Origin: Pelagadaptatus sp034112445 | GTDB lineage: Bacteria; Pseudomonadota; Gammaproteobacteria; Pseudomonadales; Cellvibrionaceae | DNA: 64,000 nt | Reading direction: 5' to 3' | Assembly: GCA_034112445.1 (NCBI GenBank) | Contig: JAWUVI010000018.1 | Location: 1-64,000, forward strand | Shown here: piece by piece, positions 16,786 to 25,844 of the stretch | How positions within the stretch are numbered: the stretch's first letter is position 1 | Layout: each line of letters begins with the position of its first letter | Notes under the pieces: model-generated | Seen by the model: only the letters and a program-made list of their open reading frames with translations | What the model was told of the DNA's origin: nothing | Database searches by the model: none | Program-made: the position numbers and the translations under genes

Positions 16786-17961
16786 TTATTTAATCCTGCG
16801 GTCGGGTTTTATATCAAGCGTGGCCGTTGTCGTTTTTTCTTGACCTTTGCGAAGGTAAACCACAGTTACCGGATCGCCAGGCCTTCGTTGGGCAATTTTA
16901 TTCATGCTTAATAAACCATTTTTAACGACTAGATCGTTAAGCTTTAATATAATGTCGCCTGGTTTTAGACCTGCTTTTTGAGCGGGACCATTATTGTAGA
17001 TGGCTGTTATTATGACTCCGTCACTGGAGCTTAAATTAAGCGATTGAGCCATGTCGGCGGTGATTTGTTGAGCCTCTACTCCTAGCCAGCCGCGTACGAC
17101 TTTGCCGTATTTGATAATGTCTTGCATGGCTGTAACGGCTGTTTCGGCGGGAATGGCAAAGCCAATCCCAACGGAATATCCGGTTTTGTCTAAAATCGCG
17201 GTATTAATGCCAACCAGGTTCCCGCTAGCGTCTATAAGTGCGCCTCCCGAGTTACCAGGATTAATGGCTGCATCGGTTTGAATGAAATTTTCATAGGTGT
17301 TGATACCAAGCCCGTACCGGCCTGTGGCGCTGATAATTCCCTGTGTAACGGTTTGACCAACGCCAAAGGGATTGCCTATGGCTAAAACCACATCGCCAAC
17401 TTTGGCGTTATTAGAATCGCCCACTTTGATCGAATTGATATTCTCTAAATCTATTTTCAAAACCGCCAGATCGCTTTCTGGGTCTGTGCCTATTAGAGTG
17501 GCCAATGACCTTCTGCCGTCATAGGTGAGAGCAATAATTTCATCGGCGTTGTCTATAACATGGTTGTTGGTGAGGATGTAGCCGTTTTTGGTGAGTATGA
17601 CCCCTGAGCCAAGAGCAGATTGCATTCGTTCTTGTTGGGGCAAATCCGAATTGTTAAAAAAATGCTTAAATACGGGATCACTAAGAAGTGGGTGGGATGA
17701 ACTTTTAATTTTCTTGCTGGTGTATATATTAACTACAGCTGGGGTGGCGCTACTGACAGCTGCAGAGTAAGAGGTGGGAGCTTCCCAGCTTTCTTGAGAT
17801 GTAGCGTATTGTATTGCAGTGTTGGTGTGCTCTTCAGTTTTATTTGTGGGGGATTCGAGCCATTGCGCTATTAATAAGCCAAGTAATAATCCTGAAATTG
17901 TAGGCCAGCTGAAAAAGCTAACAATTTTAGTGAAAACGTTAGCTTTGTTTGCCTGTGACAC
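16786..17961 (-). CDS. degS: DegS/AlgW-type membrane-anchored serine protease
   Basis: A 391-aa trypsin-fold periplasmic protease. One N-terminal membrane anchor lies at about 16-35. The catalytic triad is His134 (TNNHVI), Asp164 (ESDLAVL) and Ser238 (NPGNSGGA). A single PDZ domain follows (about 280-380). One PDZ plus an anchor points to DegS/AlgW, which starts cleavage of the anti-sigma factor RseA/MucA, rather than two-PDZ DegP/DegQ. It follows zapG as in E. coli, where degQ and degS occur together. Confidence 0.88.
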   Translation of the reverse strand: MSQANKANVFTKIVSFFSWPTISGLLLGLLIAQWLESPTNKTEEHTNTAIQYATSQESWEAPTSYSAAVSSATPAVVNIYTSKKIKSSSHPLLSDPVFKHFFNNSDLPQQERMQSALGSGVILTKNGYILTNNHVIDNADEIIALTYDGRRSLATLIGTDPESDLAVLKIDLENINSIKVGDSNNAKVGDVVLAIGNPFGVGQTVTQGIISATGRYGLGINTYENFIQTDAAINPGNSGGALIDASGNLVGINTAILDKTGYSVGIGFAIPAETAVTAMQDIIKYGKVVRGWLGVEAQQITADMAQSLNLSSSDGVIITAIYNNGPAQKAGLKPGDIILKLNDLVVKNGLLSMNKIAQRRPGDPVTVVYLRKGQEKTTTATLDIKPDRRIK

Positions 17962-18003
17962 AGGGTGTTTCCTTTTGGGGTGTGATTTAGGTCGGAGGCG
18001 TTT

Positions 18004-18483
18004 TTAGCTTGCCATGCTTGGTTCAAGCTTGTCTGATTGCTCGTTACGCTCTAATCCGAAGTCTTCGCTAAGTTGCCCTTTATCTCCGGGGCTTTTGGGA
18101 GCCCAATCTTTTGGTGGTTCAGCAATTGGGTCTTTAGTGGCACTCTCGCTGGGGGGGCTGATAGACAGTTTTCCATCGCCAGCCTCAATGAGTTGGCGGC
18201 TGATGTCAGGGTTTGACAATTGCAATGCGCTATCAGCTAAGTGTTGATAAACGTCTTTGTAGCTTTGAGTGAGGGTGTTAACTAAGCGAGAAGTGTCGGC
18301 AAAGTGCTCGGTGACTTCTTGTTGATAGCTTAATAGTTTGTCCTCGGCTTTGTGGAGGCGCTTTTCCATAGTACGATTTTGTTGTTCTTGGGGGTGTAAT
18401 GTTTTTAATAGTAGTGCGCCCAATAGGCCGCCTATTAATGTAGCTGCTAATGCTGTGATAATTAGTGCGCTTAGTGAGAACAA
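18004..18483 (-). CDS. zapG: ZapG (YhcB, DUF1043) membrane protein
   Basis: A YhcB-family inner-membrane protein of 159 aa: an N-terminal membrane helix (about 5-25), then a coiled coil (HKAEDKLLSYQQEVTEHF), then a disordered acidic tail. In E. coli it links division and envelope growth. A TTG start at 18483 is preferred because GGAGG (18489-18493) lies 5 nt upstream; the in-frame GTG at 18489 would overlap this ribosome-binding site. It is divergent from the hydrolase and zapE, a conserved arrangement. Confidence 0.83.
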   Translation of the reverse strand: MFSLSALIITALAATLIGGLLGALLLKTLHPQEQQNRTMEKRLHKAEDKLLSYQQEVTEHFADTSRLVNTLTQSYKDVYQHLADSALQLSNPDISRQLIEAGDGKLSISPPSESATKDPIAEPPKDWAPKSPGDKGQLSEDFGLERNEQSDKLEPSMAS

Positions 18484-18928
18484 GTTCACCTCCAGAGGCT
18501 AAAGAGTCATAAAGTATTTATTATTAATTGTCGTTATATCATAGGTCGACATCGTTAGTCTTTAGTTATGTGTAGTGGTGGCTCCGTCCAATGGACGCAT
18601 TAGGTAAGTTTTTGGATCGACTTAACTATGTCAAAGAATTTGCTGTTGGAGTGCAGTTAAAGCTTTTATGTTTCTGGCGCGATTAAACGCGGTTAAATGT
18701 GCGGGCAAGTCTAGTCTAGGTGGCTGTCATAATTGGCTTCCCGTGTCGTCCACAAGCTGTTTAATGTGTCATCATTATTTATTTCAATTTTGATTTGTGT
18801 TTTAGGTGGTAATATTAAAGGCATAAATGCTCGATAGATTTTTAGATCTATCTGCCGAGTAAAGGTCTGGGTGAAAGTGCTTCCATTTTATTTGTTGATG
18901 GTCTGGGTTGTTTTTTGTTGGAGGTTAT
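18484..18928. other. Divergent intergenic region upstream of zapG and the hydrolase
   Basis: About 440 bp without a convincing gene. It must carry promoters for both divergent genes, but no clear sigma-70 pair stands out. A short stem-loop, GATAGAT and ATCTATC around a 6-nt loop (18833-18852), lies about 75 bp before the hydrolase start. A 31-codon ATG frame around 18590-18690 has no ribosome-binding site and is not called. Confidence 0.5.
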
Positions 18929-19597
18929 ATGTACTGGGAAGGCAGTTTTGTAGATAGATCGAAATCTATTTTGTTGGCGGGGCCTGCTGGAGTAATTGAG
19001 GCGCTGGCAATGGCTCCAGCAGCTAGCGTGTTGATCGAGGGTTATGTGGCGGTTGTCTGCCATCCTCACCCGTTACATGGAGGTTCGATGGGTAATAAAG
19101 TTGTCACGACCACTATGCGAGCGTTTCGAGATGTAGGCATCCCTGCTGTTTGTTTTAATTTTAGAGGAGTTGGTGCCAGTGGGGGAGAGTTTGATTCTGC
19201 CGTTGGCGAAGTGGATGATTTGCATGTTGTTGTATCTTGGTTGCTCAAGTGTTATCCGGGCGCCAAATTGCTGCTGGCGGGGTTTTCTTTTGGCTCCTCT
19301 GTGGCGGCTCAATACAGCTCTAGGGTGGAGGGTGTCATTGAGGGTTTGATTTTAATTGCGCCCCCGGTTGAACGATATAATTATGACAAAAATAAAAGCT
19401 TTCCTTGCCGCTCTCTAGTTCTTATTGGGGATGAAGATGAGTTGGTGGATGTGGAAAATGTTAGGTCATGGCAAGAAAGCTTAATATCCTCTTCTGAATT
19501 TGTTTTGTTTGCTGGGGCGAGCCATTTTTTTCATGGCAAGTTAGTTGATTTGAAGTCGAAAATGGTAGAAAGACTTCAGGCTTGGGTAGCCGCTTAA
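18929..19597 (+). CDS. Alpha/beta hydrolase (COG2945-like)
   Basis: A 222-aa cytoplasmic alpha/beta-hydrolase. The motif CHPHPLHGGSMGNKV (45-58) and the nucleophile elbow GFSFGS (Ser120) are typical of COG2945 hydrolases. An Asp in GDEDELVD (about 168-174) and a His in ASHFFHG (198-203) complete the likely triad. The substrate is unknown. The ATG start at 18929 is chosen because GGAGG (18920-18924) precedes it by 4 nt; an upstream TTG in frame has no such site. It lies 45 bp before zapE. Confidence 0.85.
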   Translation: MYWEGSFVDRSKSILLAGPAGVIEALAMAPAASVLIEGYVAVVCHPHPLHGGSMGNKVVTTTMRAFRDVGIPAVCFNFRGVGASGGEFDSAVGEVDDLHVVVSWLLKCYPGAKLLLAGFSFGSSVAAQYSSRVEGVIEGLILIAPPVERYNYDKNKSFPCRSLVLIGDEDELVDVENVRSWQESLISSSEFVLFAGASHFFHGKLVDLKSKMVERLQAWVAA

Positions 19598-19642
19598 TAC
19601 TATTTAGTTAGGTTGATTTAAATTTGCAGGTAGGGATAAACG

Positions 19643-20758
19643 ATGCCGACTCCGTTAGAGCGCTATAAGAGAGATTTAAAGAAAGAAGATTTCAATTATG
19701 ATTCAGCCCAAGAGGCGGCTGTTCAGCATTTGCAAAGTTTGCACGATCGTTTGGTTTTGGCTCACGATAAAAGCTTAGAAAAAAAAGGTGTGCTGAAACG
19801 GTTGTCAGCTGTGTTTGTCAATGAAGAGCGTCCGCTTGAGCGGGGTGTGTATTTTTGGGGTGGGGTTGGTCGAGGTAAAACCTATCTCATGGATAATTTT
19901 TATGAAAGTCTGCCATTCCAAGAAAAGATGCGATCGCATTTTCATCGGTTTATGCGCCGAGTTCACAAAGAGTTACGCAGCTTGGCTGGAGAAAAGAATC
20001 CGTTAGAGAAAGTGGCTGATAGGCTCGCGGCTGAAACTAGGGTTATTTGTTTTGATGAGTTTTTTGTCTCGGATATTACAGACGCAATGATTCTGGGTAC
20101 GTTGCTTCAGGGGTTATTTAAACGGGGGGTTTCGTTGGTGGCCACGTCGAACATTATACCTGATGAGCTTTACAGGAACGGCCTTCAGAGAGAAAGGTTC
20201 TTACCGGCAATTGCATTACTTAATCAGCATACGCTAATCGTTAATGTAGATGGCGGTGTTGACTATCGTTTGCGTGTGCTGGAGCAGGCAGAGTTATATC
20301 ACTTTCCACTTGATGAGGTGGCAGACTCAAGATTATTGAAAAGTTTTGAAAGCCTTGTGCCAGATAAGGAGGAGATAAGGGCCAATATTGAAATAGAAGT
20401 TGAAGGCAGGCCTATTGAGGCTCGCTTTGAGGCTGAGGATGTTGTGTGGTTTGATTTTATTGAATTGTGCGACGGGCCTCGTTCTCAGAATGATTATATT
20501 GAGCTGGCACGAGAGTATCACGCTGTTTTGGTGGCTAATGTGCCTAAGCTAAATCGTGATACAGATGATCAGGCGCGTCGATTTATTAATTTGGTGGATG
20601 AGTTTTATGATCGCAACGTAAAACTTATTATTTCGGCGCAAATGCCCTTGGAGGGTATTTATTCTGGGGGTGGGCTTGAGTTTGAATTTGAAAGAACTAC
20701 AAGTCGGTTGCTGGAGATGCAGAGCCATGATTATTTGGCTCAGCCTCATAAGCCTTGA
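19643..20758 (+). CDS. zapE: ZapE, AFG1-like division ATPase
   Basis: A 371-aa AFG1/ZapE P-loop ATPase. Walker A is GGVGRGKT (73-80), Walker B is VICFDEFFVSDI, and the sensor region is LVATSNIIPDELY. E. coli ZapE associates with the Z ring under stress and influences FtsZ polymers. It is located just upstream of rplM-rpsI and opposite zapG/degS, the same order as in E. coli. Confidence 0.95.
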   Translation: MPTPLERYKRDLKKEDFNYDSAQEAAVQHLQSLHDRLVLAHDKSLEKKGVLKRLSAVFVNEERPLERGVYFWGGVGRGKTYLMDNFYESLPFQEKMRSHFHRFMRRVHKELRSLAGEKNPLEKVADRLAAETRVICFDEFFVSDITDAMILGTLLQGLFKRGVSLVATSNIIPDELYRNGLQRERFLPAIALLNQHTLIVNVDGGVDYRLRVLEQAELYHFPLDEVADSRLLKSFESLVPDKEEIRANIEIEVEGRPIEARFEAEDVVWFDFIELCDGPRSQNDYIELAREYHAVLVANVPKLNRDTDDQARRFINLVDEFYDRNVKLIISAQMPLEGIYSGGGLEFEFERTTSRLLEMQSHDYLAQPHKP

Positions 20759-20798
20759 TAATAACCCTCTTGTTAACCCAATATAGAGTCAGAACTAG

Positions 20799-20827
20799 TT
20801 GTAAACAATATTTCTATGCTATAGAAT
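20799..20827 (+). promoter_or_regulatory. Candidate sigma-70 promoter for rplM-rpsI
   Basis: A TTGTAA (-35) and TAGAAT (-10) pair with 17-bp spacing lies about 70 bp before the rplM ATG. The leader that follows contains GCTCC and GGGGC arms around a short loop (20832-20850). In E. coli L13 represses its own operon at the leader; whether this hairpin does so is untested. Confidence 0.5.
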
Positions 20828-20895
20828 TCGCGCTCCATTTTGTGGGGCGATTGTGCCTCCACTATTTTGATTTACTAGGCAAAGGCAATTACAAC

Positions 20896-21324
20896 ATGAA
20901 GACTATTAGTGCCAAACCGGAATCAGTACAGCGTGACTGGTTCGTTATCGATGCCGCTGGGAAAACTCTAGGCCGTATGGCTGTAGAGATTGCTACTCGC
21001 TTGCGCGGAAAGCATAAGCCTGAATACACCCCTCACGTAGATACTGGCGATTATATCGTTGTTATTAATGCGGAGCAGGTTCGTGTAACAGGTAACAAAG
21101 CCAAGGCTAAGATTTATCATAGCCATACTGGTTATCCCGGCGGTTTAAAATCAATCAGTTTTGAAAAACTGATTGAAAAAGCTCCTGAGAGAACAATTCA
21201 AAGTGCTGTTAAGGGAATGCTCCCTAAAGGACCTTTGGGTCGTGACATGTTTCGCAAACTTAAAGTTTACGCGGGTAGCGAGCATCCACATGCCGCACAA
21301 CAACCGCAAGAACTGAACGTATAA
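20896..21324 (+). CDS. rplM: 50S ribosomal protein L13
   Basis: A 142-aa L13, an early-assembly protein of the large subunit. The usual start MKTISAKPESVQRDW is used, although the frame stays open upstream to overlap zapE. Conserved WFVIDAAGKTLGR, RGKHKPEYTPHVDTGD and MLPKGPLGR motifs are present. It is co-transcribed with rpsI, 15 bp downstream. Confidence 0.98.
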   Translation: MKTISAKPESVQRDWFVIDAAGKTLGRMAVEIATRLRGKHKPEYTPHVDTGDYIVVINAEQVRVTGNKAKAKIYHSHTGYPGGLKSISFEKLIEKAPERTIQSAVKGMLPKGPLGRDMFRKLKVYAGSEHPHAAQQPQELNV

Positions 21325-21339
21325 TCAGGAGCTAGTACA

Positions 21340-21732
21340 ATGGCAGTTACTCAACACTACGGTACAGGGCGCCGTAAAACATCCACAGCACGTGTATTTA
21401 TCGCTCAAGGTAGCGGAAGCATAGTTGTGAATGATAAGTCTCTAGATGAATATTTTGGTCGTGAAGTTGCTCGTATGATCGTGCGTCAGCCGCTTGAGTT
21501 GGTTGAAATGGTTGATAAGTTTGACATCAAAGTTACCGTTAAAGGTGGCGGAAGTTTTGGCCAGGCTGGTGCGATTCGCCACGGTTTGACTCGTGCTTTA
21601 ATGGCATATGATGAAACTTTACGTCCGGCTCTTCGTTCAGCTGGTTACGTAACTCGTGATGCTCGTGAAGTTGAGCGTAAGAAAGTTGGTTTACGTAAAG
21701 CTCGTAAGAAACCTCAGTTCTCCAAGCGTTAA
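21340..21732 (+). CDS. rpsI: 30S ribosomal protein S9
   Basis: A 130-aa S9 of normal length with the N-terminal YGTGRRKTSTARVF motif and the basic C-terminal tail RKARKKPQFSKR. The terminal Lys-Arg contacts P-site tRNA. It follows rplM closely and is ended by a strong intrinsic terminator. Confidence 0.98.
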   Translation: MAVTQHYGTGRRKTSTARVFIAQGSGSIVVNDKSLDEYFGREVARMIVRQPLELVEMVDKFDIKVTVKGGGSFGQAGAIRHGLTRALMAYDETLRPALRSAGYVTRDAREVERKKVGLRKARKKPQFSKR

Positions 21733-21760
21733 TACATTTTTGTATGTGCTTGTGTTCTGA

Positions 21761-21796
21761 AAAAAAGCCCAGACATACTTGTCTGGGTTTTTTTTT
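21761..21796 (+). terminator. Intrinsic terminator after rpsI
   Basis: The perfect 8-bp stem CCCAGACA and TGTCTGGG (21768-21787) has a 4-nt loop and a run of nine T downstream. It is preceded by an A-run, so it may also act on the other strand. Confidence 0.93.
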
Positions 21797-21963
21797 ACTA
21801 AAAGGGTGTGTTTGTCCTTATATTGATCATGGTTTTCCTTGTCAGTATTAGGCAAGTTCTTTAAGATGAGCTCACTTTTTAAGCTGTAAAATAAATCTAT
21901 GTAATTCAGAGTGTTACTGTCTATAGTTAGATCTTTGATCAAGCTGTCATGGGAGATTGCGTC

Positions 21964-22563
21964 GTGAGTAATGACGAGATAAATGGAGGTCGTCGTCGGT
22001 TTTTAACTGCCGCGACTTCAGTGGTAGGGGCTGTAGGGGCTGCAGGGGTTGCAATACCTTTTGTCGGCTCTTGGAATCCAAGTGCGAAGGCAAAGGCAGC
22101 GGGTGCGCCGGTTAAGGCGAATCTGAGCAATTTAGAGCCAGGGCAAATGGTTATTGTTGAATGGCGCGGCAAGCCTGTATATGTCGTGCGTCGTACGGCA
22201 GAAACACTGGCCAATCTGGAAGCAATGAATGATCAGCTTCGTGATCCTCTATCAATAACTCCTCAGCAACCTTCTTATGTGACAGGTTTAGCCCGATCTA
22301 TTGAGGGAAAAGAAGAATTTCTGATTCTGCTTGGTCTTTGTACTCACTTAGGTTGTGCTCCAATGTACCGGCCTGAAGTAGGTGCAGCAGATCTAGGTGG
22401 GGATGAATGGCTCGGTGGTTTTTTCTGCCCTTGCCATGGTTCAAAATTCGATTTAGCGGGACGAGTATTGAAAGGTGTTCCAGCGCCAATCAATTTAGAA
22501 GTTCCACCACATTCTTATGAAACCGACACTGTGATTGTTATCGGTGTGGATCAGGAGGCGTAA
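21964..22563 (+). CDS. petA: Rieske iron-sulfur subunit of cytochrome bc1
   Basis: A 199-aa Rieske protein of the bc1 complex. A twin-arginine-type N-terminus (RRRFLTAATS at 10-19) and anchor helix precede the Rieske fold. Fe-S ligands are Cys126 and His128 (CTHLGC) and Cys155 and His158 (CPCHGS), with Cys131 and Cys157 for the disulfide. The GTG at 21964 is chosen because GGGAGA lies 7 nt upstream and the product then begins MSNDE, as in Pseudomonas; an ATG at 21949 also exists. It is 2 bp from the cytochrome b-c1 gene. Confidence 0.96.
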   Translation: MSNDEINGGRRRFLTAATSVVGAVGAAGVAIPFVGSWNPSAKAKAAGAPVKANLSNLEPGQMVIVEWRGKPVYVVRRTAETLANLEAMNDQLRDPLSITPQQPSYVTGLARSIEGKEEFLILLGLCTHLGCAPMYRPEVGAADLGGDEWLGGFFCPCHGSKFDLAGRVLKGVPAPINLEVPPHSYETDTVIVIGVDQEA

Positions 22564-22565
22564 CC

Positions 22566-24620
22566 ATGAAATGGATGACTGATCTAATGGGTTGGATTGA
22601 TGCGCGGTTACCTGTGACTCGCGCTTATGAAACTCATATGAGTAAATATCATGCGCCAAAGAATTTTAATTTTTGGTACTTCTTCGGTGTTTTATCAATG
22701 CTAGTGCTAGTCAATCAATTGTTGACCGGTATTTGGCTGACCATGAATTTTACGCCTACCTCTGAAGAAGCCTTTGCTTCAGTCGAGTACATCATGCGTG
22801 ATGTCGATTACGGCTGGCTATTACGATATATGCATTCCACAGGTGCTTCGGCATTCTTTGTGGTGATTTATTTGCATATGTTTCGTGGTTTGATGTATGG
22901 CTCTTATAAAGCTCCCCGTGAGTTGGTGTGGATCTTTGGTATGACGATCTATTTGGCACTGATGGCTGAAGCCTTTATGGGGTATGTACTACCTTGGGGG
23001 CAGATGTCTTATTGGGGTGCTCAGGTTATTGTGTCTTTATTTGGGGCAATTCCCGTTGTTGGGGATGACTTGGTGCAGTGGATTCGCGGTGATTATTTGA
23101 TCTCTGGCGCCACCTTAAACAGGTTCTTCTCTCTGCATGTTGTTGCTGTGCCAATTGTTTTACTGGGCTTGGTGGTTCTTCATCTTTTAGCTTTGCATGA
23201 AGTTGGCTCAAACAATCCAGATGGTATTGAGATTAAAAAGAACAAGGATGAGAACGGCGTACCACTCGATAGCGTACCCTTTCATCCGTTTTATACCGTT
23301 CATGACTTGGTTGGTGTGTCGGTCTTTTTGTTTGTTTTTTGTTTTATTATTTTCTTCTTGCCTGAGATGGGGGGGTACTTTCTTGAGTATGCCAATTTCG
23401 AAGAAGCTAATGGCTTAAAAACCCCTGCTCACATTGCGCCGGTTTGGTACTTTACGCCGTTCTATGCAATCTTGCGTGCGATAACATTTGATATCGGCCC
23501 ATTGAGTTCCAAGCTATTAGGCTTAATCGCCATGGGAGCGGCAATTGCAATTTTGTTTGTCTTACCTTGGTTGGATAAAAGCCCGGTTAAATCAATTCGG
23601 TATAAAGGCACTTTCAGTAGAGTAGCTTTGTTGGTCTTTGCCGCATCGTTTGTGATTTTAGGTTATTTAGGTATTAAATCACCTACTCCTGGTCGCACGG
23701 CGCTAGCACAGATCTGTACTGTTCTTTACTTTGCTTATTTCCTTGCTATGCCATATTGGACAGCTCGAGAGCGTTGTTTGCCTGAGCCAGACCGTACTCA
23801 GGATAAGGGTTTACCTAAAATGTTGGTTTTAGGAGGGTTCATCCTTTTTGTTCTTCTAACCATTGTGCCTATTAAGGCTGTTGGTTCTGAGAGTTCGTTT
23901 AACTGCGGCGCAATTCAGTGTGATGAAATGGTGCCGGATCTAACAGACAAAGCATCGCTCCAAAGTGGCGCTAAGTGGTTTGCAAACTACTGTATGGGTT
24001 GTCACTCAGCAAAGTTTTCACGCTACCAGAGGGTGGCTGATGATTTAGGTATTCCAGAAAAGCTAATGATGGATAATCTAGTTTTCGGTGATGAAAGAAT
24101 TGGCGCGCTGATGGAAATACCTATGCAGCCAAAGCAATCAAAAACGTGGTTTGGAGCTACTCCACCTGACTTGACCTTGGTGGCTCGTTCTCGATCTCCA
24201 GAGTGGTTGTATACTTATCTACGTAATTTTTATGCAGATGACTCTCGCCCAACGGGTGTGAATAATAAGGTGTTTGATAAAGTGGCTATGCCACATGCCA
24301 TGCTTGAGCTTCAAGGTTTAAGTGAGTGTGCTCCAGGGCCTGTCCTTGATAGTCATGGTAAAATCGTCCGCGATCCTGTTACAGGCGAAGCCGTTTCTGA
24401 TGCAGCTTGTGGTAGTTTGAAAGTAGGTGCGACAACAGGCTCTATGAGTACAGAAGAATTTGATCAGGCGATTTATGATCTGGTTAACTTCATGGAGTAT
24501 GTGGCGGAACCAATGGCAGAAGACCGTAAGAGAATCGGGGTCTATGTGTTGCTGTTTATTTGTGTGTTGTTCGTGTTTACTTATCTATTAAATCGCGAAT
24601 ACTGGAGAGATATTCACTAG
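22566..24620 (+). CDS. Cytochrome b / cytochrome c1 fusion of the bc1 complex
   Basis: One 684-aa frame holds both subunits. Residues 1-418 are cytochrome b: heme-b ligands His90/His104 and His191/His206, and Qo motif PVWY (292-295), a known beta/gamma-proteobacterial variant of PEWY. Residues from about 419 are cytochrome c1: a hydrophobic signal/anchor segment (LVLGGFILFVLLTIV), CMGCH heme-c site (476-480), probable Met ligand in VAMPH, and a C-terminal anchor (about 655-672). No stop separates the parts. The Bradyrhizobium fbcH product is fused and cut after export; the same is inferred here. In most gammaproteobacteria petB and petC are separate genes. Confidence 0.95.
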   Translation: MKWMTDLMGWIDARLPVTRAYETHMSKYHAPKNFNFWYFFGVLSMLVLVNQLLTGIWLTMNFTPTSEEAFASVEYIMRDVDYGWLLRYMHSTGASAFFVVIYLHMFRGLMYGSYKAPRELVWIFGMTIYLALMAEAFMGYVLPWGQMSYWGAQVIVSLFGAIPVVGDDLVQWIRGDYLISGATLNRFFSLHVVAVPIVLLGLVVLHLLALHEVGSNNPDGIEIKKNKDENGVPLDSVPFHPFYTVHDLVGVSVFLFVFCFIIFFLPEMGGYFLEYANFEEANGLKTPAHIAPVWYFTPFYAILRAITFDIGPLSSKLLGLIAMGAAIAILFVLPWLDKSPVKSIRYKGTFSRVALLVFAASFVILGYLGIKSPTPGRTALAQICTVLYFAYFLAMPYWTARERCLPEPDRTQDKGLPKMLVLGGFILFVLLTIVPIKAVGSESSFNCGAIQCDEMVPDLTDKASLQSGAKWFANYCMGCHSAKFSRYQRVADDLGIPEKLMMDNLVFGDERIGALMEIPMQPKQSKTWFGATPPDLTLVARSRSPEWLYTYLRNFYADDSRPTGVNNKVFDKVAMPHAMLELQGLSECAPGPVLDSHGKIVRDPVTGEAVSDAACGSLKVGATTGSMSTEEFDQAIYDLVNFMEYVAEPMAEDRKRIGVYVLLFICVLFVFTYLLNREYWRDIH

Positions 24621-24706
24621 TTGTTCGGGTTGTGTTCATGTCGGGCGAGCCGCTATAACAGTGGCTCGCCCGTTTGTTTTTTTAATTGTAAATTGAGGTA
24701 TTGCTA

Positions 24707-25336
24707 ATGGGTGTTGTGGCCAAACGTTCGTCGATGACGTATTATTCTGACGCACAGGACCACTATAGTCATAGGGTTCGTATTGTTTTAGCTGAAAAAG
24801 GTGTTTCAGTTGAAATCGTTGATGTTGATCCATCAAACAAACCTGAGATTCTAGCCGAATTAAATCCATATAACGCTCTTCCTACATTGGTGGATCGTGA
24901 ATTGGCTCTTTATGAAACAAAGGTCATGATGGAATATCTTGATGAGCGTTTTCCTCATCCTCCGTTGTTGCCTGTTTACCCAGTTGCTCGAGCGCAGAGT
25001 CGCCTTTGGATGCATCGCATAGAAAATGATTGGAGCCCATTGGTCAATGTGATTCTTAATACTCGCAGTGTTGATAAAGCAGAAAAGTCTCGTAAAGAGC
25101 TAAAAGAGAACTTGCTAACAGTTGCTCCTATTTTTGCTGAATTACCTTATTTTATGAGTGAAGAGTTTACGATCGTTGATTGTTGCCTAGGTCCCATTCT
25201 TTGGCGTTTAAAAACATTGGGAATCACCATACCAAAGACCAAGCAATCTAAGCCTTTGCTTGATTATATGGATCGCTTGTTCAGTAGGGAGTCTTTTCAA
25301 GAAAGCTTGACTGAGCTTGAAAAGGAAATGAACTAA
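24707..25336 (+). CDS. sspA: Stringent starvation protein A (GST fold)
   Basis: A 209-aa SspA, an RNA-polymerase-associated GST-fold protein lacking glutathione transferase activity. The thioredoxin-like N-domain carries the family segments YYSDAQDHYSHRVRIVL and LNPYNALPTLVDREL. ATG 24707 is preferred over TTG 24701 because GAGGT ends 7 nt before it. The order petA-petBC-sspA-sspB is conserved in gammaproteobacteria. Confidence 0.95.
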   Translation: MGVVAKRSSMTYYSDAQDHYSHRVRIVLAEKGVSVEIVDVDPSNKPEILAELNPYNALPTLVDRELALYETKVMMEYLDERFPHPPLLPVYPVARAQSRLWMHRIENDWSPLVNVILNTRSVDKAEKSRKELKENLLTVAPIFAELPYFMSEEFTIVDCCLGPILWRLKTLGITIPKTKQSKPLLDYMDRLFSRESFQESLTELEKEMN

Positions 25337-25380
25337 AATAGTTTCTCGAGCTTAAACTTAAGTTACTTAAAGGTCTTGTT

Positions 25381-25824
25381 ATGGCTATGACATCTAGTCG
25401 CCCTTATATGATTCGTGCACTATTTGATTGGATTGTAGATAATCAATGTACACCCTATATTTTGGTGGATGCGCATGCTGAAGGTGTCTCGGTACCTCAG
25501 CAGTATGTGAATGATGAAGGCCAAATTGTCTTAAATATTGCCCCTAGTGCAGTTCAGGGGCTTGTTATTGATGGCGAAGGCATTGAGTTTAGCGCTAGAT
25601 TTGGTGGTGTTCCTACCCAGTTGTACATACCCTGTTCGGGAGTTTTGGGTGTTTATGCTCGTGAAAACGGTCAGGGAATGATCTTTGAGCCAGAGCAAGA
25701 TACAACACCTGAGCCTCCAAAAGGCGGACCAAAGATAGAAGTAAAAGAAGGCCGAGCCCCCGATGGTAAATCAGGAGCTTCAAAGCAAGATAAAAATAGA
25801 CCTAGTCTGACAGTTGTGAAATAA
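25381..25824 (+). CDS. sspB: SspB, ClpXP specificity adaptor
   Basis: A 147-aa SspB that delivers ssrA-tagged peptides to ClpXP. The folded domain (about 1-110, with RPYMIRALFDWIVDN and FSARFGGV) is followed by a Lys/Pro/Gly-rich linker. The C-terminal tail RPSLTVVK matches the ClpX-docking tail. It is 44 bp after sspA, probably the same transcript. Confidence 0.96.
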   Translation: MAMTSSRPYMIRALFDWIVDNQCTPYILVDAHAEGVSVPQQYVNDEGQIVLNIAPSAVQGLVIDGEGIEFSARFGGVPTQLYIPCSGVLGVYARENGQGMIFEPEQDTTPEPPKGGPKIEVKEGRAPDGKSGASKQDKNRPSLTVVK

Positions 25825-25844
25825 ACAAGCTGTATGATATTTGT

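Noticed and set aside
20755..20895. An upstream extension of rplM by 47 codons overlapping zapE
   Set aside because: It covers the probable promoter and leader; L13 proteins begin at the ATG at 20896.
23439..23450. Qo-site PEWY motif altered to PVWY in cytochrome b
   Set aside because: As a novelty: PVWY is a known variant in beta- and gammaproteobacterial bc1 complexes, so it is expected here.
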